DNA from: Mucilaginibacter xinganensis | GTDB taxonomy: Bacteria; Bacteroidota; Bacteroidia; Sphingobacteriales; Sphingobacteriaceae | Direction: 5' to 3' | NCBI GenBank assembly: GCA_026225055.1 | Contig: JAMFSA010000217.1 | Location: 1 to 41,238, forward strand | Length of the DNA stretch: 41,238 nucleotides | In this document: positions 15,724-24,232 of the stretch, one piece after another | Layout of the letters: each line of letters opens with the position of its first letter | Numbering within the stretch: the first letter of the stretch is position 1 | Position numbers and translations under genes: made by a program | Notes under the pieces: generated by a model | What the model was told of the DNA's origin: nothing | What the model saw: only the letters and a program-made list of their open reading frames with translations | Databases searched by the model: none

Positions 15724-17519
15724 ACAGCAGCGGCAAGGCTATTAATTTTCTCGAGCAGTTCATCAGGTTTAAAGGGTTTCGATACGTAATCATTCATGCC
15801 GGAGTTAAAAACCCGTTCACGTATATCAAACAAAGCCGACGCGGTAAGCGCAATAATTGGGATATTTGCCTTTTTAGGGTCGTGCATTTTTCTTATCTCA
15901 ATGGCGGCATCAAAACCGTTCAATACCGGCATTTGCAGGTCCATCAGTATAATATCAAAATCGCTGCCTTGCACCAGTTCAACCGCGCGTTCTCCATTCT
16001 CAGCAATAGTTGGCTCCATGTTCCATTTGGAAAAAAGCTTTTTCATCAGCATCACATTTACCAAATTGTCTTCAGCTATTAACACGCGCAAACTGTGTAA
16101 AGTATCATTATTTTGAAGCTGTGCCTGTTCATCTACATCGCATTGCTTTGCATTTCCTACAGATACCGGAATTTCCATATTAAACGAAAATTCCGAGCCT
16201 TCATCAACCTTGCTGGATACGTTAATTTTTAAACCCTGCAACTCCAGCAGTCGTTTTATAATAGCCAGACCCAAACCCGTGCCGCCATACTGGCGAGTTG
16301 TGCTGGATTCCTGTGCAAAAGGTTCAAATATGGCATCAAGACTTTCCTTATTTATACCTATACCGGTATCCTTAACCATAAAATTCACGGTAAGGGCATT
16401 CTGTTTCTCTTCAACACAAGTAACCTTTACCCATACATTGCCGGTGGATGTAAATTTGATGGCATTATTTACCAAATTATATATAACCTGTGCCAAACGC
16501 GTAGGGTCGCCGAAAACGATCTTATCTTTTAAGGCACTGTCAATATCCAGCTTAAATAGTAATCCCTTTTCTTCAGCTTTTAACTTTTGCGCGCCGCAAA
16601 TGCTGTACAACAGCTCGGCTAGATTAAAGTTAACCTGGTCAAATACCACTTTGCCCGCTTCTATCTTATCATAGTCGAGCACATCATTTACAATGCTCAG
16701 CAAGTTGGTGCCTGAATATTTTAATATTTCGAGGTTTTCTTTCTGATCATTTCTCGGGCTGTTCATCAACAGCAGGTTGGTCATCCCTATGATAGCATTC
16801 AGCGGCGTACGGATCTCGTGCGACATGGTTGACAAGAACTCCGATTTTGCCTGTGACGATTTCTCAGCTTTTTTAATAGCCATTTCAAGTTCGGCATTTA
16901 ACTCGCGCTGTGCCTGGGTGGTTCTGTTCAGCTCCTTTATATTGTTATAAAAAGCTGTGTAAAAATGGCTGTGCATATAAAGCAACAGCACAAAGTTGGC
17001 TACAATAGTAATTATAACTGTCGATTCGTTTACAATTTCAGGCTGAATGCCAATATGGTAAGGCATATTATGCCTGATAGCCAGGAAAACCAATATGGCC
17101 ATTATATTTACTACGGAATACATTGCCCCGAAGGCACGCCCAAGCATATAAAACCCAAAGATGATGACCAGTATCACTATCTGAACGGTGATGATGTTAA
17201 CATCCTGCAGTGTGATGTAGATATTACCTAAATTGAGAAGCGTTGCCTGTATAAGCAATGCGTGGGCTATAAATTTCCATTTAGGCTTGTAAGTAAGCAG
17301 CTTAAAGAAAACACCACACGATACCAGCAGCGTTACGATCATAGCGGTATGCATTGGCGTACGCTGAAAGTAAAGACTGCTTAAAAGAGCGGCAAGAGCT
17401 ACAAATACTATCCCTAAACCATAATATAACAATCGGATACGAGCCTGGTCAAGTACCGACTGGTCATCTGAAAGTATATTATTGAGTGAGACATTAAAAA
17501 AATCCGGCTTTCTCCTCAT
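15720..17519 (-). CDS. Hybrid sensor histidine kinase/response regulator
   Basis: A 599-residue protein. The N-terminal 190 residues carry about six membrane helices (first near 31-50, last near 167-183) and no sizeable extracellular domain. A short coiled coil (ELNRTTQAQRELNAELEMA) leads to HisKA with His234 in MSHEIRTPLNAIIGM. HATPase_c follows with NLVNNAIKFT, DTGIGI and GGTGLGLAI. A C-terminal receiver domain begins VLIAEDNLVN and has phospho-acceptor Asp527 in ILMDLQMP and Lys in SKPF. There is no output domain, so it must phosphorylate a separate partner or Hpt protein. The signal is probably a membrane or hydrophobic cue, by inference from the lack of a periplasmic domain. Confidence 0.92.
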   Translation of the reverse strand: MRRKPDFFNVSLNNILSDDQSVLDQARIRLLYYGLGIVFVALAALLSSLYFQRTPMHTAMIVTLLVSCGVFFKLLTYKPKWKFIAHALLIQATLLNLGNIYITLQDVNIITVQIVILVIIFGFYMLGRAFGAMYSVVNIMAILVFLAIRHNMPYHIGIQPEIVNESTVIITIVANFVLLLYMHSHFYTAFYNNIKELNRTTQAQRELNAELEMAIKKAEKSSQAKSEFLSTMSHEIRTPLNAIIGMTNLLLMNSPRNDQKENLEILKYSGTNLLSIVNDVLDYDKIEAGKVVFDQVNFNLAELLYSICGAQKLKAEEKGLLFKLDIDSALKDKIVFGDPTRLAQVIYNLVNNAIKFTSTGNVWVKVTCVEEKQNALTVNFMVKDTGIGINKESLDAIFEPFAQESSTTRQYGGTGLGLAIIKRLLELQGLKINVSSKVDEGSEFSFNMEIPVSVGNAKQCDVDEQAQLQNNDTLHSLRVLIAEDNLVNVMLMKKLFSKWNMEPTIAENGERAVELVQGSDFDIILMDLQMPVLNGFDAAIEIRKMHDPKKANIPIIALTASALFDIRERVFNSGMNDYVSKPFKPDELLEKINSLAAAV

Positions 17520-17547
17520 GCCATTCTAAAAACAAGATTGATAATAA

Positions 17548-17567
17548 AGGGCGGAATCTTCCACCCT
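17548..17567 (-). terminator. Possible terminator after valS
   Basis: On the minus strand AGGGTGGA-AGAT-TCCGCCCT forms an 8-bp stem with one G-U pair, followed by TTATTAT. It lies 19 bases past the valS stop. The T-tract is weak. Confidence 0.5.
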
Positions 17568-17585
17568 ATATTACCATTAATGCAA

Positions 17586-20279
17586 TTAGTAAGCCAAAGC
17601 CGACAAGCTTTCTTCCAGAAGCTTTAACTTGGCTTCGGCATCGTTCTTTTTCTTTAACTCAACCTCAATTATTTCGGGTTTAGCATTGTTCATAAACCGC
17701 TCATTACTAAGTTTGGCATTAACAGATTTTAAAAAGCCGTCGAGGTATTCTTTTTCCTTCAATAAACGGGCACGTTCAGCCACCGGATCCACGCTTTCAT
17801 TTAGCGGGATGTAAAATTCATCCGTGTGTACCATGAAGCTGATAGCGCCGCTTATTTTTTCATCGAGAATGCTTAATTCGCTTATATTCGCCAGCTTTGC
17901 AATGATGGGTTCATAGGTTTTATAATTAAGCGCCGAACCCGATTTTAACGACAGCCCCAATATTTCTTTTGGCGAAATTTGTTTACTGTTTCTAATATTT
18001 CTTATTTGCGCAATTACTTGTTTTACGCTTTCAGTTTCAGTAAGTAACTGGGTATTAGTTTCCCCATTGTTAGGCAATTGCGCAACAATACAGCAATCCA
18101 GCTCGCTTCTTTCCCCAAATAGCTCATCATGCCAAAGCTCTTCGGTAATAAAAGGCATGAAAGGGTGAAGGATTTTCAGTATATTTTCAAAGAAAGAAAT
18201 TGTTTTCTGATAGGTTTCATTATCTATCGGATGCTGATAAACCGGCTTGATCATTTCAAGGTACCATGCGCAGAAATCGTCCCACACCAGCTTGTAAGTT
18301 GCCATTAAAGCTTCCGATAAACGGTATTGTTTAAAGTCGTCCTCAATCTCAACCAAGGCCTGGTTAAAGCGGCTATCAAACCATTCAATAGCTATTTTAT
18401 TGGGGTTTGGCAGGCTGTTATCAACCTCCCAGCCTTTAATTAATTTAAAGGCGTTCCATATCTTATTGGCAAAGTTACGGCCCTGTTCGCAATAGCTTTC
18501 GTCGAACATCAGGTCGTTACCGGCAGGTGAGCAAAGCAGCATGCCTACCCTTACACCATCAGCACCAAATTTTTCTATCAAGCCGATAGGATCAGGCGAA
18601 TTACCCAATGATTTTGACATCTTTCTGCCCAGTTTATCACGAACGATACCGGTTAAGTAAACGTTTTTGAACGGTATAGCACCCCTGAATTCATGCCCTG
18701 CCATGATCATCCTGGCTACCCAGAAGAATAGAATTTCCGGTGCGGTTACAAGGTCGTTTGTTGGGTAGTAGTAGTTGATATCTGCATTGTCAGGATCTTT
18801 AAATCCATCAAAAACGGAGATCGGCCATAACCATGATGAGAACCAGGTATCCAAAACATCTTCGTCCTGCGTTAAATCGTTTGTTGTCAGTTGTGAGTTG
18901 TCAGTTGTGAGTTTTTTAGCTTCAATTAGTGCTTCTTCAGCAGTTTTGGCTATTACATATTGCCCGTTTGGTAAATACCATGCGGGGATCTGCTGTCCCC
19001 ACCACAACTGGCGACTGATATTCCAATCACGCACATTTTCCATCCAATGGCGGTAGGTATTCTCAAATTTTTCGGGGATCAGTTTTATATCGCCATCCAA
19101 AACATAATCAAGCGCTGGTTTGGCCATTTCACCCATCTTGCAAAACCATTGCATAGATAGTTTAGGCTCAATAACCGCGTCGGTACGTTCAGAAAAACCT
19201 ACCTGTGATTTATAATCTTCAATTTTCTCTAATGAACCAGCTTCCTCTAATAGTGTCGCAATTTTTTTACGGGCGATGAAACGATCCTCACCAACTAATA
19301 TCTGCGCTTTTTCGTTCAGCGTGCCATCATCATTCAAAATATCAATAACCGGCAGGTGGTGTTTTATACCCAGTTCATAGTCGTTCAGATCATGCGCTGG
19401 AGTAACTTTTAAACAGCCTGTACCAAAATCCATGGTAACGTATTCATCCAAAATAATAGGTATTTCTCTGTTGATCAAAGGGATGATAGCCTTTTTACCA
19501 TGCAGGTGCAAATATCTCTCATCATTCGGGTTGATACATATCGCCGCATCAGCCATGATGGTTTCGGGGCGGGTGGTGGCTACGGTTAGAAAGTCGGTAA
19601 GTCCGAAAGTCGGTAAGTCCGCAAGATCGATTTCGGTCTTTCCGTCTTTCGGACTTACCGACTTAACAGCATATTTAATATAGTATAACTTAGAATTTAC
19701 TTCTTTCCTTATAACTTCTTCATCTGATACCGCGGTTTTTCCCTGCGGATCCCAGTTTACCATGCGCACGCCTCTGTATATCAGACCCTTTTTATATAAA
19801 TCAATAAAGGTGTCTATAACAGCTTCCGACAGGTCGTCGTCCATGGTAAAACGGGTACGGTCCCAATCGCATGAGGCACCCAATTTTTTAAGTTGATCAA
19901 GGATGATACCGCCATATTTTTCTTTCCATTCCCAGGCATAGCTTAAAAACTCGGCACGGGTGAGGTCTTTTTTGGCGATGCCGCGCTCTTTAAGCATGGC
20001 TACTACTTTCGCTTCAGTAGCTATGCTGGCGTGGTCGGTACCCGGTACCCAGCAGGCGTTTTTACCCTGCATACGGGCACGGCGAATGAGCACATCCTGT
20101 ATGGTATTATTTAACATATGCCCCATGTGCAAAACGCCGGTGACGTTTGGAGGTGGCATTACAATGGTATAAGGCTCACGCTCATCAGGCACCGACCTGA
20201 AAAACTTGTGCTGTAACCAATAGCTGTACCATTTATCCTCTGCTTCCTTTGGCTGATATGTTTTATTAGAAATACTCAT
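17586..20279 (-). CDS. valS: Valine--tRNA ligase
   Basis: A class I synthetase of 897 residues from the ATG at 20279; an in-frame TTG at 20288 would add three residues and is less likely. The HIGH motif is HMGH (His51-His54) in PPPNVTGVLHMGHML, the KMSKS motif is Lys553-Ser557, and DEDVLDTWFSSWLWP is intact. A C-terminal coiled-coil tRNA-binding arm ends the protein. There are two oddities. Residues about 206-229 (from KSVSPKDGKTE to FGLTD) are encoded by an 8-nt-period palindrome just before the conserved TVATTRPE of the editing domain. Residues about 457-467 (LTTDNSQLTTN) are encoded by a 7/14-nt tandem repeat just before DEDVLDTWF. Both keep the frame and lie in loops. The gene is essential and otherwise looks fully functional. 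Confidence 0.96.
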   Translation of the reverse strand: MSISNKTYQPKEAEDKWYSYWLQHKFFRSVPDEREPYTIVMPPPNVTGVLHMGHMLNNTIQDVLIRRARMQGKNACWVPGTDHASIATEAKVVAMLKERGIAKKDLTRAEFLSYAWEWKEKYGGIILDQLKKLGASCDWDRTRFTMDDDLSEAVIDTFIDLYKKGLIYRGVRMVNWDPQGKTAVSDEEVIRKEVNSKLYYIKYAVKSVSPKDGKTEIDLADLPTFGLTDFLTVATTRPETIMADAAICINPNDERYLHLHGKKAIIPLINREIPIILDEYVTMDFGTGCLKVTPAHDLNDYELGIKHHLPVIDILNDDGTLNEKAQILVGEDRFIARKKIATLLEEAGSLEKIEDYKSQVGFSERTDAVIEPKLSMQWFCKMGEMAKPALDYVLDGDIKLIPEKFENTYRHWMENVRDWNISRQLWWGQQIPAWYLPNGQYVIAKTAEEALIEAKKLTTDNSQLTTNDLTQDEDVLDTWFSSWLWPISVFDGFKDPDNADINYYYPTNDLVTAPEILFFWVARMIMAGHEFRGAIPFKNVYLTGIVRDKLGRKMSKSLGNSPDPIGLIEKFGADGVRVGMLLCSPAGNDLMFDESYCEQGRNFANKIWNAFKLIKGWEVDNSLPNPNKIAIEWFDSRFNQALVEIEDDFKQYRLSEALMATYKLVWDDFCAWYLEMIKPVYQHPIDNETYQKTISFFENILKILHPFMPFITEELWHDELFGERSELDCCIVAQLPNNGETNTQLLTETESVKQVIAQIRNIRNSKQISPKEILGLSLKSGSALNYKTYEPIIAKLANISELSILDEKISGAISFMVHTDEFYIPLNESVDPVAERARLLKEKEYLDGFLKSVNAKLSNERFMNNAKPEIIEVELKKKNDAEAKLKLLEESLSALAY
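18883..18913. repeat. 7/14-nt tandem repeat inside valS coding sequence
   Basis: Two exact 14-base units GTTGTCAGTTGTGA (18883-18896 and 18897-18910) plus GTT. Each unit is two 7-base variants (GTTGTCA, GTTGTGA). On the coding strand it gives LTTDNSQLTTN (residues 457-467). I see no inverted second arm, unlike the intergenic elements. Confidence 0.85.
19591..19664. repeat. Palindromic 8-nt-period element inside valS coding sequence
   Basis: A perfect 19-base inverted repeat (19591-19609 and 19646-19664) with a 36-base spacer. The left side reads GTCGGTAA, GTCCGAAA, GTCGGTAA, GTCCGCAA in 8-base steps. The reverse complement of the right side reads GTCGGTAA, GTCCGAAA, GACGGAAA, GACCGAAA. It encodes about 24 in-frame residues (206-229) with no stop. 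Confidence 0.9.
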
Positions 20280-20302
20280 AGGCTGCAAAAATAAGATTTT
20301 TA

Positions 20303-20376
20303 GTCAATAGACCATAGTCGATAGTCCACAGATTACCCGTTAAAAACTATGAACCATCTGCTATGGACCACTGACC
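20303..20376. repeat. Palindromic element with 7-nt-period arms
   Basis: The left arm from 20303 reads GTCAATA, GACCATA, GTCGATA, GTCCACA. The reverse complement of the right arm (20345-20376) reads GTCAGTG, GTCCATA, GCAGATG, GTTCATA. It is directly upstream of valS. Confidence 0.8.
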
Positions 20377-20439
20377 CCGAAAAATCTGCAACAATAATTT
20401 TACAAAAACACTGTTATACATACAAATGCACTCATTTTC

Positions 20440-20526
20440 ATGAAAACATTACCTGTAAGGCCTTTAGTTCATTACATCCTTAAAAAATCGGGGGTGTATG
20501 CTATAATTAATTGGTTCAATCGATAG
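20440..20526 (+). CDS. Possible 28-residue small ORF upstream of the M13 peptidase
   Basis: ATG to TAG without interruption, encoding MKTLPVRPLVHYILKKSG followed by VYAIINWFNR. It is basic with a hydrophobic/aromatic C-terminus. An ORF this short is expected by chance, and no ribosome binding site helps in this phylum. It is listed because it is the only coding-like stretch in a 316-base gap. Confidence 0.2.
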   Translation: MKTLPVRPLVHYILKKSGVYAIINWFNR

Positions 20527-20595
20527 TGACATCCCCCCAGGTTCACCCGTATTACCGATAAATTATTACCTTTAAAAGTTTAACATGATCTCATT

Positions 20596-22659
20596 ATGAA
20601 AGTAAAGCCCTTTAATTTGGTGCTTGCCGGTGCATTATGCCTTTCGGTAAGTGCTTTCGCCATTGATGGCGGTAAAAACCCTAAACCCACTCCTGCACAC
20701 CCTAAAAAATTTATTGACCCGGCTAATATGGACCAGTCAGTTAAGCCCGGCGACAATTTTTTTGAGTATGCCAACGGTAACTGGATAAAAAACAACCCTA
20801 TCCCCGCTAAAGAAACCCGCTGGGGAAGTTTCAGCATATTGCACCAGGACAATACCGATAAATTATTAAAACTGCTGAATGAGGTGAGTTCAACTACCGG
20901 CCAGCCAAAAGGTAGCCTGAAACAACGTGTCGGCGACCTGTATGCAAGCAGCATGGATACCGTTTCCATTGATAAATTAGGTTATACTCCAATAGCTGGT
21001 GACCTGGCACGTATCGACAAGATCACCGACCTGAATGGCGTGATCAGTGAGATAGTATACGAGCGCTTGAATGGCGAGGGAAGCCCGCTATTTGGTTTTG
21101 GTGTAGGCCCTGATGATAAACACCCCAGCATAAACATAGTAAACTTTAACCAGGGCGGCACAAGTTTGCCCGACCGTGATTATTATTTAAAGAATAGTCC
21201 GCGTAACCACGCTATCCGTGATGCTTACGCAAAATATATTACCACCCTGTTTACCTTAACAGGAACTAACGCCGATGATGCAGCTAAAAATGCAACTACT
21301 ATCTTCAATTTTGAGAAAGTATTGGCGAAGGCCCAATTGAGCCGTGTTGCCATGCGCGACCCGAATGCTACTTATAACAAATACTCTGTAACTTATTTCA
21401 GCAGCATTACCCCGCATTTAAACTGGGCGCAATTGTTAACCGCGCTGAAAACTCCGGGACAGGATACTGTGTTGGTTGCCGAGCCCGCATTTTTTATGAC
21501 TGCGGATACATTGTTGGTTTCTACCCCTGTATCAGATTTGAAAGTTTACCTGAAATGGAACATCCTTAAAGGTTCATCAGGCGCATTAAGCGAACCTTTT
21601 GTAAAAGCTAATTTTGATTTCAGTGCAGCATTAAGCGGTCAAAAAGTGCAGACACCACGTAACGAGCGTATGTCGGGCCTGGTTGATGGCAGTTTGGGAG
21701 AATTACTGGGCCAGCTATATGTAGAAAAATACTTTACACCTGCCGCCAAACAATACATGGTTGATTTGGTAAATAACCTGAAGGAAACCCTGGGCGACCG
21801 CATTAAACGCCTTACCTGGATGAGCGACGAAACCAAACAGCGCGCGCTTAAAAAGTTAGCCGCATTTACTGTAAAGATCGGCTATCCTGATAAATGGCAA
21901 ACTTATGATGGCGTTGTAATTGACCGTAACGATTATATGGGCAATTTAAGGCGTTTGAGTGTATGGAAATACAATTATAATGTTAGTCAGCTTGGCAAAC
22001 CGGTTGATAAAAAACGCTGGGGAATGACGCCGCCGACTGTTAACGCCTACTACAACCCTGCAAATAACGAGATCGTTTTCCCTGCCGGGATATTGCAGTT
22101 CCCTTTCTTTGATTTTGGTGCCGATGATGCTGTTAACTACGGTGGTATAGGCGCAGTTATAGGCCATGAAATGACCCACGGATTTGACGATCAGGGCCGC
22201 CAATATGATGCTGATGGTTCCCTACGCAACTGGTGGAACACTGCCGATGCCGATAAATTTAAGATCCGCGCCGACCAGGTAGTAGCTCAATACAACGCAT
22301 TTACCGTGCTGGATACCATCCACGTAAATGGCAAACTAACCCTTGGCGAAAACCTTGCAGATCTGGGTGGTGTAAACATCGCTTACGAAGCATTCAAGAA
22401 AACAAAAGAAGGCCACTCGACAACTAAGATTGATGGTTTTACACCTGACCAGCGTTTCTTCCTTTCATGGGCACAAGTTTGGAGAAGTGCCCAAAGGCCA
22501 GAATCAGCCTCACAACGTATCTTAACCGATCCGCATTCACCTGAGCAATACCGTTGCAATGCCCCCTTAACAAATATCGACGCGTGGTATACCGCATTTG
22601 ATGTAAAACCCGGCGATAAAAATTATAAAAAACCGGAGGATAGAATTAAAGTTTGGTAA
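20596..22659 (+). CDS. M13 family (neprilysin/PepO-like) zinc metallopeptidase
   Basis: A 687-residue exported peptidase (signal peptide MKVKPFNLVLAGALCLSVSAFA). The N-terminal M13 domain begins DQSVKPGDNFFEYANGNWIKNNPIP, a family hallmark. The catalytic part has NAYYNPANNEIVFPAGILQ, the zinc motif HEMTH (His524, Glu525, His528) in IGHEMTHGFDDQGRQ, and the third ligand Glu585 in GENLADLGG. The C-terminus is the usual DAFDVKPGDKMY-type text, here DVKPGDKNYKKPEDRIKVW. It is expected in the periplasm or on the surface, cleaving oligopeptides. It is monocistronic with a terminator 12 bases past the stop. Confidence 0.95.
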   Translation: MKVKPFNLVLAGALCLSVSAFAIDGGKNPKPTPAHPKKFIDPANMDQSVKPGDNFFEYANGNWIKNNPIPAKETRWGSFSILHQDNTDKLLKLLNEVSSTTGQPKGSLKQRVGDLYASSMDTVSIDKLGYTPIAGDLARIDKITDLNGVISEIVYERLNGEGSPLFGFGVGPDDKHPSINIVNFNQGGTSLPDRDYYLKNSPRNHAIRDAYAKYITTLFTLTGTNADDAAKNATTIFNFEKVLAKAQLSRVAMRDPNATYNKYSVTYFSSITPHLNWAQLLTALKTPGQDTVLVAEPAFFMTADTLLVSTPVSDLKVYLKWNILKGSSGALSEPFVKANFDFSAALSGQKVQTPRNERMSGLVDGSLGELLGQLYVEKYFTPAAKQYMVDLVNNLKETLGDRIKRLTWMSDETKQRALKKLAAFTVKIGYPDKWQTYDGVVIDRNDYMGNLRRLSVWKYNYNVSQLGKPVDKKRWGMTPPTVNAYYNPANNEIVFPAGILQFPFFDFGADDAVNYGGIGAVIGHEMTHGFDDQGRQYDADGSLRNWWNTADADKFKIRADQVVAQYNAFTVLDTIHVNGKLTLGENLADLGGVNIAYEAFKKTKEGHSTTKIDGFTPDQRFFLSWAQVWRSAQRPESASQRILTDPHSPEQYRCNAPLTNIDAWYTAFDVKPGDKNYKKPEDRIKVW

Positions 22660-22665
22660 ACATCA

Positions 22666-22749
22666 CCCCAACCCCTCTCCAATGGAGAGGGGCTTTTTTT
22701 TGTAATTTTTTTTGAAGTCTTCCCCTTTGGGGAGGATTTAGGTGGGGCT
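22666..22749. repeat. CACCCC...GGTGGGG dispersed intergenic element
   Basis: CACCCCAACCCCTCTCC with an adjoining GGAGAGGGG hairpin on the left, and CCCCTTTGGGGAGGATTTAGGTGGGG on the right, roughly inverse to each other. Similar sequences are common between Bacteroidota genes. Its left hairpin works as a terminator and its right end adjoins the promoter of the next gene. Confidence 0.65.
22672..22701 (+). terminator. Rho-independent terminator after the M13 peptidase gene
   Basis: A perfect 9-bp stem CCCCTCTCC-AAT-GGAGAGGGG followed by C and eight Ts. Confidence 0.85.
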
Positions 22750-22753
22750 TTAG

Positions 22754-22761
22754 TATCTTTG
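22754..22761 (+). promoter_or_regulatory. -7 promoter element TATCTTTG of the MBL/rhodanese gene
   Basis: An exact match to the Bacteroidota TAnnTTTG consensus, ending nine bases before the ATG at 22771, so the mRNA leader would be very short. A clear -33 TTG is not evident at the usual distance. Confidence 0.65.
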
Positions 22762-22770
22762 CCACAATTT

Positions 22771-24108
22771 ATGATAATCCACCAGTTTTACGATAAAGGT
22801 TTGGCGCATGCCTCTTACGCGGTTATCCGCACAGGCAAAATGATCGTTATAGATCCGGCACGTGATCCACAGCCCTATTATAATTTTGCTACGCTACATG
22901 AAGCCGATATTGTGGGCGTGATAGAAACGCACCCGCATGCGGATTTTGTAAGCTCTCATTTGGAAATACACCAAACAACAGGAGCAACCATCTACGTAAG
23001 CAAATTAACCGGCGCTGAATACCCGCACGAGAGCTTTGATGATGGCGATAGTATCGAGCTGGACGATATCAAACTAAAAGCCATTAATACGCCCGGCCAC
23101 TCGCCTGATTCTATCTGCATTTTATTGCAGAATGAATATGGCAACGATGCAGCCATTTTTACGGGCGACACCCTGTTTGTAGGTGATGTTGGTCGACCTG
23201 ATTTGCGTGAGGATGTAGGTAACATCACGGCAAAAAAAGAAGAACTTGCCCGCCAAATGTACCACTCTACCCGTGATAAATTGATGAAACTGCCGGAGCA
23301 TACCACCGTTTACCCGGCACACGGCCCCGGCTCGTTATGTGGCAAAAATATAAGTCCTGATCTGCATACTACCATAGGCCGCGAATTACGTGAGAACTAC
23401 GCCCTGCAATTGATGGATGAATTACAATTTGTTAAAACACTAACCGAAGACCAGCCTTTCGTGCCCAAGTACTTTGGCTTTGATGTAGCGCTTAATAAAA
23501 AAGGTGCGCCCGCGTTTGAGGCAAGCGTTAACAGCGTTCCGAAAGCAGCTTATGGTGCTGCACTTGAAAAGGATATATTGATCATTGATGCCCGTCCTAA
23601 TGAGGATTTCAAAAATGGGCATTTAAAAGGCTCGATCAACCTGCAGGATGGCGGGAAATTTGAAACCTGGCTTGGCTCAATAGTCGGCCCGGATGAGCAA
23701 TTTTATCTGATAGCCGGTACTGAGGATAACCTGGATACGGTAATTGCTAAAGCAGCCAAAATAGGTTATGAGAAAAACATCAAATCCGCGTTGATAACTC
23801 CTGAAAATCTTAATGAAGTATCTGCTGGTTTCGACCTTGACGATTTTAAATCAAACACCAGCAATTACAACATAGTTGATGTACGTAACTGGGGCGAAGT
23901 AAATGACGGATTAATATTCGATGAAGCGATAACCATTCCTCTACCCGAACTGCGCGAGCGCATTAAAGATATCCCAACCGATAAACCCATCGTAGTGCAT
24001 TGCGCGGCGGGATACCGTTCTGCGGCGGCTACCAGTATTATAGCGGGTATTATTAAAGATGTCCCGGTTTATGATCTGGGTGAGGAAATTACGTCAATTA
24101 GTAAATAA
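22771..24108 (+). CDS. CstB-like persulfide dioxygenase-rhodanese fusion
   Basis: A 445-residue cytoplasmic protein from the ATG at 22771; a TTG at 22759 lies within the promoter and is rejected. Domain 1 (about 1-230) is a metallo-beta-lactamase fold with THPHADF (His54, His56, Asp58), NTPGHSPDS and FTGDTLFVGDVGRPDLR. This is the ETHE1/persulfide-dioxygenase type, with Phe in place of the second His of HxHxDH, as in YrkH/CstB proteins. Domain 2 (about 255-340) is a rhodanese fold with DARPNEDFKNGHLKGSINL but no active-site Cys. Domain 3 (about 355-445) is a rhodanese with Cys411 in VHCAAGYRS. The order matches staphylococcal CstB, which oxidises thiol persulfides and makes thiosulfate. A bacillithiol gene in this window suits bacillithiol persulfide as substrate. 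Confidence 0.87.
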   Translation: MIIHQFYDKGLAHASYAVIRTGKMIVIDPARDPQPYYNFATLHEADIVGVIETHPHADFVSSHLEIHQTTGATIYVSKLTGAEYPHESFDDGDSIELDDIKLKAINTPGHSPDSICILLQNEYGNDAAIFTGDTLFVGDVGRPDLREDVGNITAKKEELARQMYHSTRDKLMKLPEHTTVYPAHGPGSLCGKNISPDLHTTIGRELRENYALQLMDELQFVKTLTEDQPFVPKYFGFDVALNKKGAPAFEASVNSVPKAAYGAALEKDILIIDARPNEDFKNGHLKGSINLQDGGKFETWLGSIVGPDEQFYLIAGTEDNLDTVIAKAAKIGYEKNIKSALITPENLNEVSAGFDLDDFKSNTSNYNIVDVRNWGEVNDGLIFDEAITIPLPELRERIKDIPTDKPIVVHCAAGYRSAAATSIIAGIIKDVPVYDLGEEITSISK

Positions 24109-24120
24109 TTAATTTATAAT

Positions 24121-24222
24121 CGGTCATGTTGAACTTGTTTCAACATCCCATGAGCCAAGTGTACACCATGCAGGCTAATCGTCCAGTGAGGTCCCGAAAC
24201 AAGCTCGGGATGACGGAATAGA
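24121..24222. repeat. Dispersed intergenic element with two hairpins
   Basis: Hairpin GTTGAA-CTTGT-TTCAAC (24128-24144) and hairpin TCCCGA-AACAAGC-TCGGGA (24192-24210) border an unpaired middle, between outer GGTCAT and ATGACGG. This has the look of the GTCATGCTGAACTTG-type intergenic repeats of Bacteroidota. It nearly fills the gap before mnmD. Confidence 0.7.
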
Positions 24223-24232
24223 ACTACTAACC

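Larger units (their letters stand above)
20280..20595. other. Divergent intergenic region between valS and the M13 peptidase gene
   Basis: This 316-base gap holds a 7-nt-period palindrome (20303-20376) next to valS, a possible 28-codon ORF (20440-20526), and a C-rich stretch (ATCCCCCCAGGTTCACCCG near 20531-20549) of unknown meaning. A candidate -7 element TACCTTTA lies at 20567-20574, 22 bases before the peptidase ATG. Promoters for both flanking genes must lie here. Confidence 0.6.

Noticed and set aside
18883..18913. CRISPR-like direct repeats
   Set aside because: Only two adjacent 14-base units without spacers, inside valS. No array or cas gene is present.
22759..22770. Upstream TTG start for the MBL/rhodanese protein
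   Set aside because: It overlaps the TAnnTTTG promoter element, and the ATG at 22771 begins exactly where the fold begins.
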